From: Citrus sinensis
Lineage: Eukaryota; Streptophyta; Magnoliopsida; Sapindales; Rutaceae
Length of the DNA: 64,000 nt
NCBI RefSeq assembly: GCF_022201045.2
Contig: NC_068561.1
Location: forward strand, 18,416,501-18,480,500
Direction: 5' to 3'
Shown here: one piece after another, positions 25,301 through 36,880 of the stretch
Layout: each line of letters starts with the position of its first letter
Numbering within the stretch: position 1 is the first letter of the stretch
Position numbers and translations under genes: made by a program
The notes under the pieces: generated by a model
Databases searched by the model: none
Told to the model about the DNA's origin: nothing
Seen by the model: only the letters and a program-made list of their open reading frames with translations

Positions 25301-25702
25301 TTGCTTTAACAGGTTTGTGTCTAATAGTTATTCATTCAAGACATTGCTCATTTCATGGATTCAGGATGTCAAACTTGAACCGCTAATGACAATTAAACAT
25401 TGCAAAATTTAAATATTCATGGCTGTTTTGATCTTCTACATACTTTGATCTCTTGATAATTGACAAAATTTAATGTTCCTTCAAATTTTACTTTCTAGAT
25501 TTTTGGAATCTTTTCAACCTGCTAAACTTTCCCGTCATCACATGATAGGCTTTGGCCATTTTGTTTCTCTTAATTTTGACCTATCATACACTTTAATCAA
25601 TTAAAGAATGATATCTTTGTTTTCACAGGAATGCTAGATCGTTGGATGTACAGGCTACTTGAGGCACTGACAAAACCCAGCGCTAGAAGTGTACTCAGAT
25701 AG
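19374..25702 (+). CDS. Erv41/Erv46 (ERGIC2/ERGIC3) family ER-Golgi cargo receptor
   Basis: Eleven exons (19374-19461, 19554-19636, 20974-21049, 21170-21237, 22024-22108, 22547-22668, 22780-22863, 24624-24770, 24983-25091, 25193-25312, 25629-25702) give 351 aa. Family signatures are the N-terminal LKSLDAFPRAEEHL; a first membrane span at about 30-50 followed by ELRYYITT; FPALPCDVLSVDAIDMSG; CRVYGVLDVQRVAGNFH; LSFGPKYPGIHNPLDGT; NQFSVTEY; YDLSPITVTI; and a second span near 310-330. Both ends face the cytosol in this family, with the large loop in the ER lumen; these proteins cycle in COPII/COPI vesicles. The luminal loop has an acidic/His-rich insert (about 125-145) and lacks the clustered Cys pairs seen in animal ERGIC3, having only three cysteines, so it may be closer to an Erv41 or plant-specific subtype. 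Three tracts of T-run plus G-run and tRNA-like fragments sit in or near its introns. Confidence 0.88.
20042..20069. repeat. Abutting T13/G15 homopolymer tract
   Basis: T run 20042-20054 directly followed by G run 20055-20069, in the second intron of the ERV gene. The length may be unreliable in the assembly. Confidence 0.85.
21493..21526. repeat. Abutting T11/G11 tract followed by further G runs
   Basis: T run then G11, then G4 and G5 runs separated by single bases, in the fourth intron of the ERV gene. Same T-then-G polarity as at 20042 and 26634. Confidence 0.85.
21611..21686 (+). mobile_element. Possible tRNA-derived SINE head fragment
   Basis: The stretch GGCTACCCAGATGG...AGTTGAACG-like, followed about 45 bp later by AAGTTCAGATTCCTC, resembles weak A- and B-box spacing of a tRNA promoter. 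It lies in an ERV intron. No A-tail or target duplication was found, so this is tentative. Confidence 0.25.
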
Positions 25703-27071
25703 AGTTGGGACTTTATCATTATATAATATACTCACACATGCCACCTCTGAAATATTGTCAATTTAAGCAAGATTGTAATTCCAGTTTCAGTATGCAGCCT
25801 TGACTAGAGTTAGGCCCTTTACGGCTTGCAATATTTTTAAATTTTGTTTACTCCACCAGCGATTGATGTGTTGTATTTAATTGGTTACCTTTTTGTTATA
25901 TTAAGTCTTTTTGGTAGTGTCACAGTTCTTATTTGCCCAAAAAAAAAAAGGGTCATTAGTTGCAAAAGGAAATTGTACATGTGAGATTTTATGGGGACCC
26001 AAAATTTAGTAGAATCTAACCATGATGAACCGTTTGCAGTGGTTGGTGGTAAGGTCTTAAGCAATTTTTCATGAGCAACTCTTGTATCTTGGACGTAGAA
26101 TATGAGAAATCAGCAAATGATTCAATCTGTTTAGTTTGCTTTTTGTGTACAGTAGTTGCTTAATATAGACTACAGTGAAGCTAGCTATCTACGGAGCATG
26201 CTTCAAAGATTGGAGCTAACTGTAAAAATAATTCAGCAACCGGTTTCAGAAGAACTTACAGAGCATGCTTTTCATTCAGTCATTTTACTGCAAAAGTCTA
26301 TTAACAATTTTAACTTCTCCTTGACTCCACCAGGCGGAGTTGAGCAAATAATCTCATGATGCATTGAGTTTTTATGTAGGCATTATGCGCCGATCATGGC
26401 GAAGCCAAATGCTCTCAATTATTCAAGCCAATGTCTTCTTTTCAATTTCTTCAAGTTCTAGTGGTGCGAGAACACAAACAACAGTAGCAGGCTAGGAAGC
26501 TGTCGGTTGAGGGCTCGGAATTTAGTGTTTGGCATCTTTTTGGTGAGTTGTGGTTCTTCACTCATCAAGTCACCCCCCGATTTAGGGTCTGATGGGGCGG
26601 ACCCATGGTCCGGATCAGTGTGACTCGAAAAGATTTTTTTTTGGGGGGGGGGGGGGGGGGGGGGGAGAAGAGAGAACATGAGCAACAAGAAAAGTAAGGC
26701 ATGCCATGAGAAGATGTCATTTTTTCCTACAAACGTGTGAAGTTGCCACCATCAAAGTAGTCCAAGTTTACAAAATCATTGAAGATGTCTCACTTCAATA
26801 AACAATTTTTTATACGACTTTAATAAATCATTTGAGATTTCTATCTAACACTTTAATAAATAACTTCCAATGCATTGCACTATAATATAGGACACGAAAC
26901 CGTAGAGAGAGATTGACGGTTCCATTGAGAAATGTACAGGTGCAGCTTTACTTTACTCATTGTGACCAGATAATATGAAACTAAAAGGGGAAGCTGGAAA
27001 TGTCGTGATTGATAATTTCATATCCTCGGAAGCAGCCAGCTGAAGCTGATCATCAAACATCAAAAACAAAA
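25703..27071. other. Intergenic region between ERV gene and DUF724 pseudogene
   Basis: Contains the ERV 3'UTR and the leader of the DUF724 locus. No gene is supported. The notable item is the long T9/G23 tract at 26634-26665. Confidence 0.6.
26634..26665. repeat. T9/G23 homopolymer tract
   Basis: T run 26634-26642 followed by an uninterrupted G23 run (26643-26665). Long poly-G in plant nuclear DNA is unusual; it can form G-quadruplexes and is also prone to sequencing error. Confidence 0.85.
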
Positions 27072-29794
27072 ATGGCATGCAGTAGTAGAACTAGTAATGC
27101 AAATGCTTATCATTTTACAAAGGGTTCACTGGTGGAAGTGAGCAGTGATGCAGTTGGGTACCGTGGTGTATGGCACCAGGCCAAAGTACTCAAAAGAACA
27201 GGCAAAAACGCCTTTTTGATAAGAGTACCAGACGTTGCTTTCTGAAGATGGCACGGAGCCGTTGGTGGAGACGGTTAATTCCGTTTTATTTAAGGCCCTT
27301 GCCTCCTCTGGAGCCTGATGATGATGATGGTAAGGAATTTGAAGCGAACGACGTCGTTGACGCATTTTGGCTGGATGGATGGTGGGTTGGTGTTGTTGTC
27401 AAAGTATTAAATGCAAAGACTTACTCTGTGTTCTTTGATGATCCTCCTGATTTGCTTGTGTTGAAGCGCTCTGCTTTGAGGCCTCATTGGGATTGGGTTG
27501 GTGGCCGTTGGGTTCGATCCCAAAATAAGGTTATGTCCTTTCATTTGCGTTGCACGTCGTTTTAATTGAAAATTTTTATTGTAAAATTAATGTTTGTGTC
27601 GATTAATTTTTAACTTCTGCATGTTTGGTCAAAGTTTCGTGTTTTATTGCATGATGGGTTGTCTAGGACCAGAAGCATGACATTTTGTCTTGAGTGTGCC
27701 CTGATTCTGGAGGAGCAGCACCTGCTAATTACATATACATTTGGTGCATGCATAGGCACCCATTGACAATCTCCCTTATTGCATCTGTTTCAGGAAGTCT
27801 TGCAAAAACAGTTAATTTATTCCCTCGGCTATGTTAACAATGCTAAAGAACCTATGGCATTTGATAATATTTGTGGTGTGAAAGAAAATGCTTTAGTGAT
27901 GGCAAATAGCTCAACAGAAAGTCAGATGGAGATGAAGTTGTCAACTCAGGGCACTGAAAACTCAGATTTGTTTGCATTGACCTCAAGTGGAAGGACATTG
28001 AGCAGGGCAGCCTAGCAGTTGATGCTACATTTTCTCGCCCTGTTAAGAAGTAAAAAGGACCAAGTGCAGACACAGATTTGTTTCTCAAGGCATGTCAGCT
28101 AGGATCAACGCTGCCCTTTGAATTACCACTTGCAGGTTCTGCCACCTCATCTCTTGCTAGACACTCAAAACAACTGGTAGCCTTCAGTTAGTTTATGGTA
28201 AAACCGATAGTGGACATCACTTTCATTTTATGATGTTAATAATTTTTGCGAATTTTGAAGTAATAAGAGTTTTGAAACCACCGAATCATATCTCTATCTA
28301 GTTTTTGTTGGCTGCTAAGTTGCTGCTAAATATAGATTTGATTAGAGACATGGAGTGTGGGATATTTCTGTATTTGTTTATTCCCCATGAAGTTCTGTTT
28401 GTCCTTCGTTCTTTCTTTGAAATCAGGTAATACAACAGAAAGAAGTGGGATCTGTCAGTCAGAAGGAGAGAAAGAGAGGAATGCCACAGAATTCCTCAGT
28501 TAAAGGTATGAAGCTCTAGACTTTATTAGATAATTTTTGGCTTAAGATTGCTGACTTTTTATCCAATAATACATGATCATAATTATACATAAGGAGTGGA
28601 ATGAAGATGGAGGTAATGTTCATGAAATGGTTATAATGGATTATGCAACTATTGACGTTGAATTGCTTAAAATCACAGGAGAGTCTACAGGTATGATGTT
28701 TGAGGGCCTCTCAACCAAAAAAGCTTAGTATCTTTTCTCTTTAGGGATGGAACTGATTCTATATCAAAACAGCTACTTCAAATTTTAGACATTTTTGGCC
28801 TTTTGCAGGAAAAAGTTCTTCCTTTGTGATTAGTTGATTGTTTGGGCTATAAAACACCAGAATAGACAATTCTATCTCATACCAGCGAGCTTAGTCAATT
28901 TCAGCATGTGCCAAAATTTAAAATTGTCATTTTTTGTTACAATTAACAACAATTGTAGTGCAAATTGCTTGGTATAAGATAAAAGCAATGCCACCTCCTT
29001 TCTCACTAAAATAAATAACGGTGAGAAGCTGGTCATTTCTGATTGATTAACAAGAGAGGAAGTAGATATAAGATCTAATGTTGGTTTTTCACTTCCAGGA
29101 TTTGTCAATAACGGTGATGCTGTCAACCAGTGGAATGAGATTAATGGACGACTTGAAATTTCAACAGAATGTGCTGTAAATGCATCAACGAGTAATGAAA
29201 GTACTCCGGAAGAGAATTGGAGCTTGCCTTTTGTTAAGCATTCATCGATACTGAGAGCAATTGAACCAATGGGAGTATTTCAAAAAATGCCTCAGAAGCC
29301 TCACTTTAATCTTTTAGACGGAAGTAAAGATATGTATCTTGAAGGATTAGTAACTGGCTACATGTTAACTTTTGCCAACGTCGTAGAACAGACATCCAAG
29401 TTACAAGTCAGTGATCCAACGAGCATCTTTAATGGCATGTTTGAAGCACTTCTCAACTTGGAATCGCATGGGTTTGATGTTAAGACTGTACATAGTTGTC
29501 TTTCTGAGATGCAATCAATTAAAGAAAAGCATGAACAGCTTCAAGAACAGTTGCTGGAATACGAATGTCATATACTTGAGCAGACTAGTGAGCAAAGCAA
29601 GATTACAGTAGAGTTAGACCATGTTGTTAAAGAGATAAAGATGTTAGAAGAAAGCAAAGCAAAGCTTACGTCTGCAAAGGAGCAAAAATGAATCTGAGAT
29701 TGCTGCATCCAAGTCTAAAGTTGATGTCGGTAACGAAAACATTCAGAATGCTCAGCTTGATTTTGAAAGTGTAGCTGTTTGCCTTGGTGACTGA
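27072..29794 (+). pseudogene. Broken Agenet (Tudor-like) / DUF724 gene
   Basis: The remains of one gene are spread over several frames. Frame 1 from ATG 27072 encodes the first Agenet start (KGSLVEVSSDAVGYRGVWHQAKVL). The homologous continuation YQTLLSEDGTEPLVETVNSV lies in a second frame at 27226 and LRPLPPLEPDDDDGKEF...WWVGVVVKVL in a third, implying two one-base insertions within about 70 bp. A middle exon (27792-28015) hits a stop, while GSLAVDATFSRPVKK continues in another frame. Exons around 28427-28508 and 28594-28691 do not join in phase. The C-terminal DUF724 exon (29100-29690) encodes LPFVKHSSILRAIEPMGVFQ and a coiled coil; another one-base insertion in an A5 run ends it early, with NESEIAASKSKVDVGNENIQ continuing out of frame to 29794. 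Intact relatives are chromatin/RNA-related plant proteins of unclear role. Confidence 0.75.
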
Positions 29795-30116
29795 GGAGTA
29801 CTATTTTTGTACTCTTAAGGGGTTCTGCCGAGCTTGATGACTCACGATGGGAGAAGATTTATCAGAGGAGGTGATACAATGTTGAAGAACAAAAAGCGTA
29901 AATTGGATTCGTGCGAGTCCCTTTTATGCAACCATTATCAGTATCTTTTGTTTATGCCTTCCTGTGTTATACGAAGAAGATTTTTTTTTTTTTTTGGTTT
30001 TGTTTATCCTTCTGTTTGATAAAGTGATGAGTTGATAACAACATATTTATTTACATTTTCATTGGTATTGAATCCCGGATGGGCATCTCGGTATAAGTAT
30101 TAGCATTGGACAAAAC

Positions 30117-30245
30117 TATGATGTAATTGTGTTACTATACCGCAGCTACACTCAATCATTGAATTCAGTCCACAGTTGTCACCATAATTGGATTTAATAG
30201 TTAGGTGTAACTGTGGTATAATACCACAATTACACCATAACTGGA
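30117..30245. repeat. Short foldback/MITE-like hairpin with palindromic arms
   Basis: The arm around 30117-30155 is complementary to the arm around 30207-30245 with few mismatches. The right arm contains GTGGTATAATACCAC, itself a perfect palindrome, so each arm can also fold alone. No coding content. Confidence 0.65.
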
Positions 30246-30316
30246 TTCATTAGCATTAATGTTATTATCAATTTTCTACTTACGTTTTCGTGGACAATTT
30301 AGTGACTTTAGTTAGT

Positions 30317-30342
30317 TATATATATATGAGAGAGAGAGAGCG
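30317..30342. repeat. Compound (TA)n/(GA)n microsatellite
   Basis: A TATATATATA run passes directly into GAGAGAGAGAGAG. Confidence 0.85.
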
Positions 30343-31117
30343 AGTACGTCCTTATTTTATTTTTATACGGATACATTTTTAAACTGTGGTGTTTAAGAAA
30401 ATTAGTTTTTAGTTCTCTTAAATCTTATAATTTTATAATTTATTAAAAAATTAACTCTTTTAAACGACTGAGTTTAAAAATATATTCGCACAAAAAAAAT
30501 TACAGACTTCCACACATGATAATGATATTATATATGTAAAATACTTTAGAAGATAGTGACTGTCTCCTCTTATTCGAACTTGTAATAAAATTGTTTAAAA
30601 ACATTCGGACAAGCCGTGAGAACAAGCATGAATTAGTTAAATAAACCTTTTTGTTAAAGTCCAATCCTGACCATCTGTTTCATGGAAAATAAGGGTGAAA
30701 AAAAAAGGTTTAATCTTAACGGTAAAGACTATTAAAAGAGAGAGAGACAGCTTAAAAGCGACAAAAGCATCACACACACTCTCCCTGTATGACTTGACTG
30801 ACCGCAGTTCAAAGTGGAGTCCAGCCCGTGATATAAGCAAAGAAAGCGGAAGGAAAAGATGGACACGTAAAGTAAAGAAGCAAGTTGGCGGTTGTTTACA
30901 ATTAAAAATTAAAATTCGTTAATAGCTTTGAGTTCCCGTGGGGAGGACACACTCACAGCATAAAACTCACACTTTGTTGTATCAAAATGGAATCCATCAT
31001 TACTGTTTCTTCACACTACTAACAACTCTAGTTAGTTTTACTCAACTGCAGAGGAGATAGATATATAAAGAGAATTGCTTTTACAATTTCAAAAAACTAG
31101 GGTTTTGAATCTGATTC

Positions 31118-34100
31118 ATGGAGAGTACTTCAGGGACTGATGAACATCGTGAAATTAATGAAGCATCAACCTCGGGTTCTGATTCCTCCCATCAATCTCA
31201 AGTAAGATATTTTTTGTTAAAAAAAAAAAAATTGTATTACTTCACAGATCATTGTTACTTACTTAGTGTCTTCAATTTGAAATGATCCGAGTATGGCTTA
31301 TCAGAAATGTAAGTAAACTAGCTATAACACTATTTAGACTTACCAGATATATTGTTGATGGGTTTCATGGAGCTAAAAGAATTGCCAGTATGTGCTTGGC
31401 AAAACTGAAATAGCAAATCCTGTCATCTATTGCTTGGTTTTCAGCTTCAAAGAGTAGGTGTAAATAATTAATGAAAGGTTTTTGATGGTTACTTTTTAGG
31501 TTGAAGAATCCAGCTCGAGTTTAGTTCAGCAGTCCAGACGACCGAATCTTTCCTCTTTGCAAATTCCCGTTCGGTCTTTGGACGCCTGTTTGTCAGATTT
31601 TACGACAATAGAAGTTCCTTCAGTTCCGAGTCCTAACTCCTCATCTTCTAGAGCTGGCCTTCCTCCCAAACCTAATTCAGCCAAGTTCAAATCATCTGTG
31701 AGAAGTTTGCTTCCTCAGCGGAGCTTTAAGGCAAAAAACATAGCCCATGATGGTGAGAAGACAGTTCTCATCCTCCCGGATACACCATCATCTGATGGTC
31801 CTCTGGACAAGCCATCTACTTCAAGGTCATTTTCTCTTAATAAAATTTTGTTCCCTTCATCAACAAAAGTAGCACATTCTTTACCGGCTACTCCCATTGC
31901 AACTACGGCTCTTGATTCTGTACAGGAAAGGCAACTAAATATTCAACCTAACAATTCCGTAAGTCCTTTTTTTCTTTTGGTCTTAACTTATCCTGATGCT
32001 ACAACACTATACTACATGGTGAATATAAGATTTTAATTTTTTTTTCCTGGTAAGTTATGAAGTACTTAAGTACTCTCTTGTTTTCTTATAGAAGTTACGT
32101 ACTCAGCAGAAAATGACACGTTCATTTTCGGTTCCTGTAAATATTAAAGTCAGAAGTTTAAGGCGGACGGAATCTGGAGGAGGTTTAATCCGTGTGATTT
32201 CTGTGTCTACTCGTTCAGCAGCAGTTGAGAGGATTTCAGTTAATGATGATCCAGCAACTGATATTGGTAAATCCTAATTTCATTAGCAAAACATGATGCA
32301 TATGTCTTTTTTACCATTGATATTTTTAATTGCTGTCTTATCTTGTTAATCATACTTTTGATTTACTAAGTTAACATACTTTTTCCAGCTACCGAAGAAG
32401 CAGGTGAAGATATTCCAGAAGAAGAAGCAGTTTGCAGAATTTGTTTGGTTGAGCTTGGGGAAGGAGGTGACATGTTTAAGCTGGAGTGTAGCTGTAAAGG
32501 AGAGCTTGCACTTGCTCACAAAGAGTGTGCGGTGAAGTGGTTTACCATCAAAGGCAACAAAACATGTGATGTCTGCAAGCAAGATGTTCAGAACCTACCA
32601 GTCACCTTATTAAAAATACATAATCCTCAAACTGTTATTAGGCGGCCACAAACTATAGTGCAACAGAGGGAAGTTGCTCGTTACAGGCATGTCTTATGGT
32701 TTTTGAAGTTCACTTACTGGTCCATTAATTGGTCACTCTAACTATGCTGAATGATGTTTGCTATAAAAGGCTGTTTTCATTTTATTTTACATTCCCATGC
32801 AATATATAAGTATACAATTGTGCCCCAAATACTGTAGGTCACTCTTTACATTGCAATTTGAGACTGTATATAAATTAAATTCACAATTAGTCTGACTTGG
32901 GAAACCGCAAGAATTATGACACTGCTAGAAACACATAAGTCCCGGAGGAGGGCAGAGTTTGACTTTGGGATGCCAAATTGGGAATTCCCTGTAAATTTAT
33001 GAGAACAGATATTTGTCCCTTGGCAGTGGCTTCCACTTCGAGCAGGTTTCTGCTCTGCTGTTCAGATCAGATGGTTTAAGAATCTTGACTTTGTACCCAG
33101 TAGCATGTGTGCATTATTAAACTAGGGGTGGTGCTTTCCGCTCAATCTTGGATGAGGAGAACACATTGTCATTATTTTTTCCACTTCAACGAGGCTTTAG
33201 ATTATTCTCTTGGCTAAAATGTTTACCAGTGTTTTGTTGATATCTGAGAAGTTCCCTTTTCAGGGGTTGGAGGGTTTTGGGGGTGGGGGATGATGAGAGG
33301 GTTGGGGGTGTTTGGATTACTGAATTATTTGATTAATCTCTCAAATAACTGTCACTTGGCTTCCCTGTCATATGTGAATTCTAGGCATGTCATCTACATG
33401 ATTGTTACTTCTTGTTACCAACTGAAGCTCTTGTAATAATCTCTTGGATGGTCTTGGCAGGAATTTTTCTTGCATTTCAGGTCTGTCTTTTTACTTGTTA
33501 TATTCGTGCAGGGTTTGGCAGGATATGCCAGTTCTGATCATGGTCAGCATGCTTGCATATTTCTGCTTTTTGGAGCAACTTCTGGTATTTATCATTTAAC
33601 TATTTCTGCTAGACTATGAAATCACTTTGCTAGATTTTCATGGCATCATGTTGTGGATCCACCAAATTTTTCATTGGTTGCTGAAGTTTATGCCTTTAAG
33701 TTCATACCGTTGTCACTGAAGTTAACATCCATCATGTCCTTCAGATAGTTAATCTATCTATCAGTTTTATAGTTGTCCCAACAATTGACCAGGAGCTCAT
33801 GCATTTAGCCAGTACACTTATCTTCTATAGGTAGTAGGGCAAAGAGGTCATACTGTTTAGTGTTTATCATTCAGTAACTGTATTTGGATTATGCTTCCAA
33901 GTGATCAAAGACATCTTTGATTATGTAATTTTGATCCCCTATGGATGTCTTTGGTCCATACTATGAAATCTTCTATATCAATTACCTCTTCTGTTCAATA
34001 GTTGATTTTTTGACTGAAGAGAATTTGTTGGTTCTTCTGGAAGCTCAACACATTATACGATGCTCACTATTGTTGAAAGGTTTCAATGTCCATGATGCAT

Positions 34101-36389
34101 TTTTTATCATATAATTTTGCATGTATTTCATTAGCATTGTACTTGCTTTATAACTACCATTCGAATATAAAATTTGAACAGGTATCCGACTTGGGTGCTC
34201 GTGCTCTTGCCATTTCGTTGCCTTTCTCTTGTGTTTTGGGTCTCCTTTCTTCAATGATCGCTTCTACCATGGGTAACGTTTTCTTCTGTTCACTTCTTAT
34301 CATTGCTTATCAAGTCCTTTGCTTCGTAACTCTCATTTGATAATTATGAGTGAAATAAAGTCATAGTCAAACATGCTAAAACATTTTAACTAGGAAGAAA
34401 AACTTGTGCTACATTTGGCATGCAGGATTAGACTAAATCAATTATTAAGTTTGGGCTGGATTAAATTTGATTGGATTAGACTGGATTATATAATACTGTC
34501 TTATGTTTGATACAGTATTGAATTGGATTATGTTAGATTATATTTGAATGGAATGAAATTAAATAGCATTTAAGTTGACATTTAAATATTAATATAAACT
34601 ATTCATGAATATTTAATAATAAAATAATTATTAACATTAATTTAAAAGACAATTAGTAAAAGATTAAATATATAGAAAATTAGTTATTAGGTAATCATAA
34701 TTATAATAAACAAATATAAGTTAGATTAGACTTGGTTAAATTAAATTAAAAACTATTTAAATACTTAATTTAATTTATTTTTTTATCACATATTTTAAAT
34801 ATGTTTTTATTTAATCAAAAAGTTGGCAAATAATATATATAAAAGCAACCAATTTTCGGTATTGTTAATTTTCATGATTAATTTTAATATAGTGATTTTT
34901 AAATTAAATATCACATCACACATACAAATAATGGTTAATTAAATAGACAATTTTTTTTTTGGTATTGCTAATCCCATGATTTAAGGGCTAAATTTAAATC
35001 TAGTCTCCTAATCTAATCCAAAGTGAAGCTTGCCAAAGAGAAGATAAATAATTAATCTCAAAATTAACCCAATCCTACACTTAATCCTAGCTTCCAAACA
35101 TAGCCTTAGTGCATTGCGGTTCTTCCTTGTCATTTTTCAGCTACACTTTAATTATTTGGAGAGATGTTAGGTTGTCTTTGGGATAAAATACCGGTGGTTC
35201 ATTTTGTTGATTTCCCTTAATGATGTATTTTGGTAGTTCGTTGTGGGCAGGGTTGTACCCTTTCTCAATCTAAAAAATCTTACTTCTTAAGCCCTAATGG
35301 TGTCAAAAGAAATCATTTCAGCATATTGGGAGAAACAAGAGGCATACCCAGGAGAAACCAGAAGAAAGGGAATAAAATAAAAATAAATTGAGGGGAAAAT
35401 AAATTCATTATTCCAATGATCATTTTGTTTGAAAATGAAAGACAATGGCCTATTTACAGTGGTCAAACCCCAAGCACAACAGGAACTCAAAATCTTAGGA
35501 AGTCTACTTTCTAATATGAAAGATGAAACCTACTCAACTAAGAAAACTTCTTAAAGAAATTAAATCTTACATAAACACGAATTAAATTAACAATAATTAT
35601 ATAACCTAAAAATCTAAATAATCTTCCTCTTCCTCTTCTCAAATAGAATGATGCCACCTGAGTAAGAATCAAGAGCAAAACTGTTTGTGGTCTTGGCAGA
35701 AAGTGGATATGTTGTGTAGGACTCAACTGTTATAATTACCGTGAAGCCTAGCACAATAAACTTATGTAGCATTTAGGATGCTAGCCTGGGCACCAAATTA
35801 GTGTATTCCCTTCGAGACGGACTGGAAATTTTTATAACTCCTTTCCTTCCCCTATTTGATTGGGTTAATTTCTAATTTTCACTTGCTGTTTGATTTATCA
35901 TCTTTTGTTTCATAACTTAAAGAGTTCCTTAAGAGCTTATCACATATGATGGTGGCAGTGAGCAGGAGTTACATATGGGCTTATGCATCCTTCCAGTTTG
36001 CAGTTGTGATCTTGTTTGCTCATATCTTTTACTCTGTGGTAAGCAAGCTGAACAAACTTTATTCCATGAGTTTGTGCATTATACCTTTGGTGGTTGTGTT
36101 CATCTTCTCAATCAACTTGCAGCTTAATGTGAATCCGATTCTAGCTGTCCTCCTTTCCTCGTTCACTGGATTTGGCATTGCAATTAGTACAAATTCTCTT
36201 ATTGTGGAGTACCTTAGATGGAGAATGAGCAGGCAAATGCAGTCTCTACATCAGCAGATCAATGGAACTGTGCAGCATCGGTGGCGGCAGCAGGAGGAAC
36301 AGCAAAACCATCAGATTCATCAACAGCAACAACAACAATTGACAGAAGATCGCAGTGCTGGACCTGCCAATAATTCCAGGCAGCAATAA
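31118..36389 (+). CDS. RING-CH (MARCH-like) membrane E3 ubiquitin ligase
   Basis: Eight exons (31118-31201, 31500-31958, 32092-32266, 32389-32686, 33512-33584, 34182-34272, 35959-36038, 36123-36389) give 508 aa. A Ser/Pro-rich N-terminal half precedes a C4HC3 RING-CH domain with C255, C258, C273, C275, H283, C286, C299 and C302. The [18 protein letters not shown] region follows, then four predicted membrane spans and a Gln/His-rich cytosolic tail. RING-CH domains recruit E2 enzymes; membrane members ubiquitinate membrane proteins in the secretory system. The target here is unknown. The intron after 32686 starts with GC (CAG|GCATGT) and is required by frame. The last intron (36039-36122, 84 nt) is a multiple of three with no stop and could be retained, giving 536 aa. 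The stop is followed by a 3'UTR intron. One intron hosts a MITE. Confidence 0.88.
34408..35112. mobile_element. Candidate non-autonomous DNA element in a RING-CH intron
   Basis: The left end GCTACATTTGGCATGCAGGA (about 34410) resembles the reverse complement of the right end (GGCTATGTTTGGAAGCTAGG, ending about 35105). Both are followed by GATTA-rich subterminal DNA. About 700 bp, AT-rich, non-coding. Exact ends and target duplication were not resolved. Confidence 0.5.
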
Positions 36390-36419
36390 ATATAGTCAGA
36401 ACATATAGATCAAGCTACG

Positions 36420-36880
36420 GTAAGGTTTCAGATTCTTTTATGGTAGACACTTCAGCTAAGGCCCTAAAAACCTTGGCTGGAACACGTTTCATTTTCTTGA
36501 TTACTGGTTGCTGACTCACATAGGCCATTACCTTATGACTTAAAATATGAAGTCTGGAAGGGTTAAAAGTTAAAACTACCTGAGTCTGGAAGGAAACTTA
36601 TTTTTCAATAGATTTGCTTGCCTAAAATGATCACTGGTTCAGATTCCAGACAAAGATGATTCAAATTAGGAGCTTGGGACAAAAAAGTTTCCTTTCAGGT
36701 CAAACAGCAATTCTATGGTAGGCTTGGTAGAAATCATATATAATGATACATAGGAACTTCATAAGAAAATAAATAGCATATCATCTGGTTAATTACACAG
36801 AAGGATGAAATAAATTATGGATATTGGATTTTATTAAATGTTTGTTTATGCGATTCATAAGTTTTTTGTTTCTGGTACAG
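36420..36880 (+). other. 3'UTR intron of the RING-CH gene
   Basis: A consensus donor (CTACG|GTAAGG) lies 30 nt after the stop codon, and a pyrimidine-rich acceptor (TTTCTGGTACAG) precedes 36881. The final UTR exon would start at 36881 and run past 37035. The short stop-to-junction distance should not trigger nonsense-mediated decay under the usual 50-nt rule. Inferred from splice signals only. Confidence 0.5.

Larger units (their letters stand above)
29795..31117. other. Intergenic region upstream of the RING-CH gene
   Basis: Holds a compound hairpin (30117-30245), a TA/GA microsatellite (about 30317-30340) and the RING-CH leader (about 30950-31117). No gene is supported. Confidence 0.6.

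Noticed and set aside
27009-27245. Complete short Agenet protein gene of about 58-78 residues
   Set aside because: The homologous domain continues in the next frames immediately downstream, so this is the first piece of a broken gene rather than a small gene.
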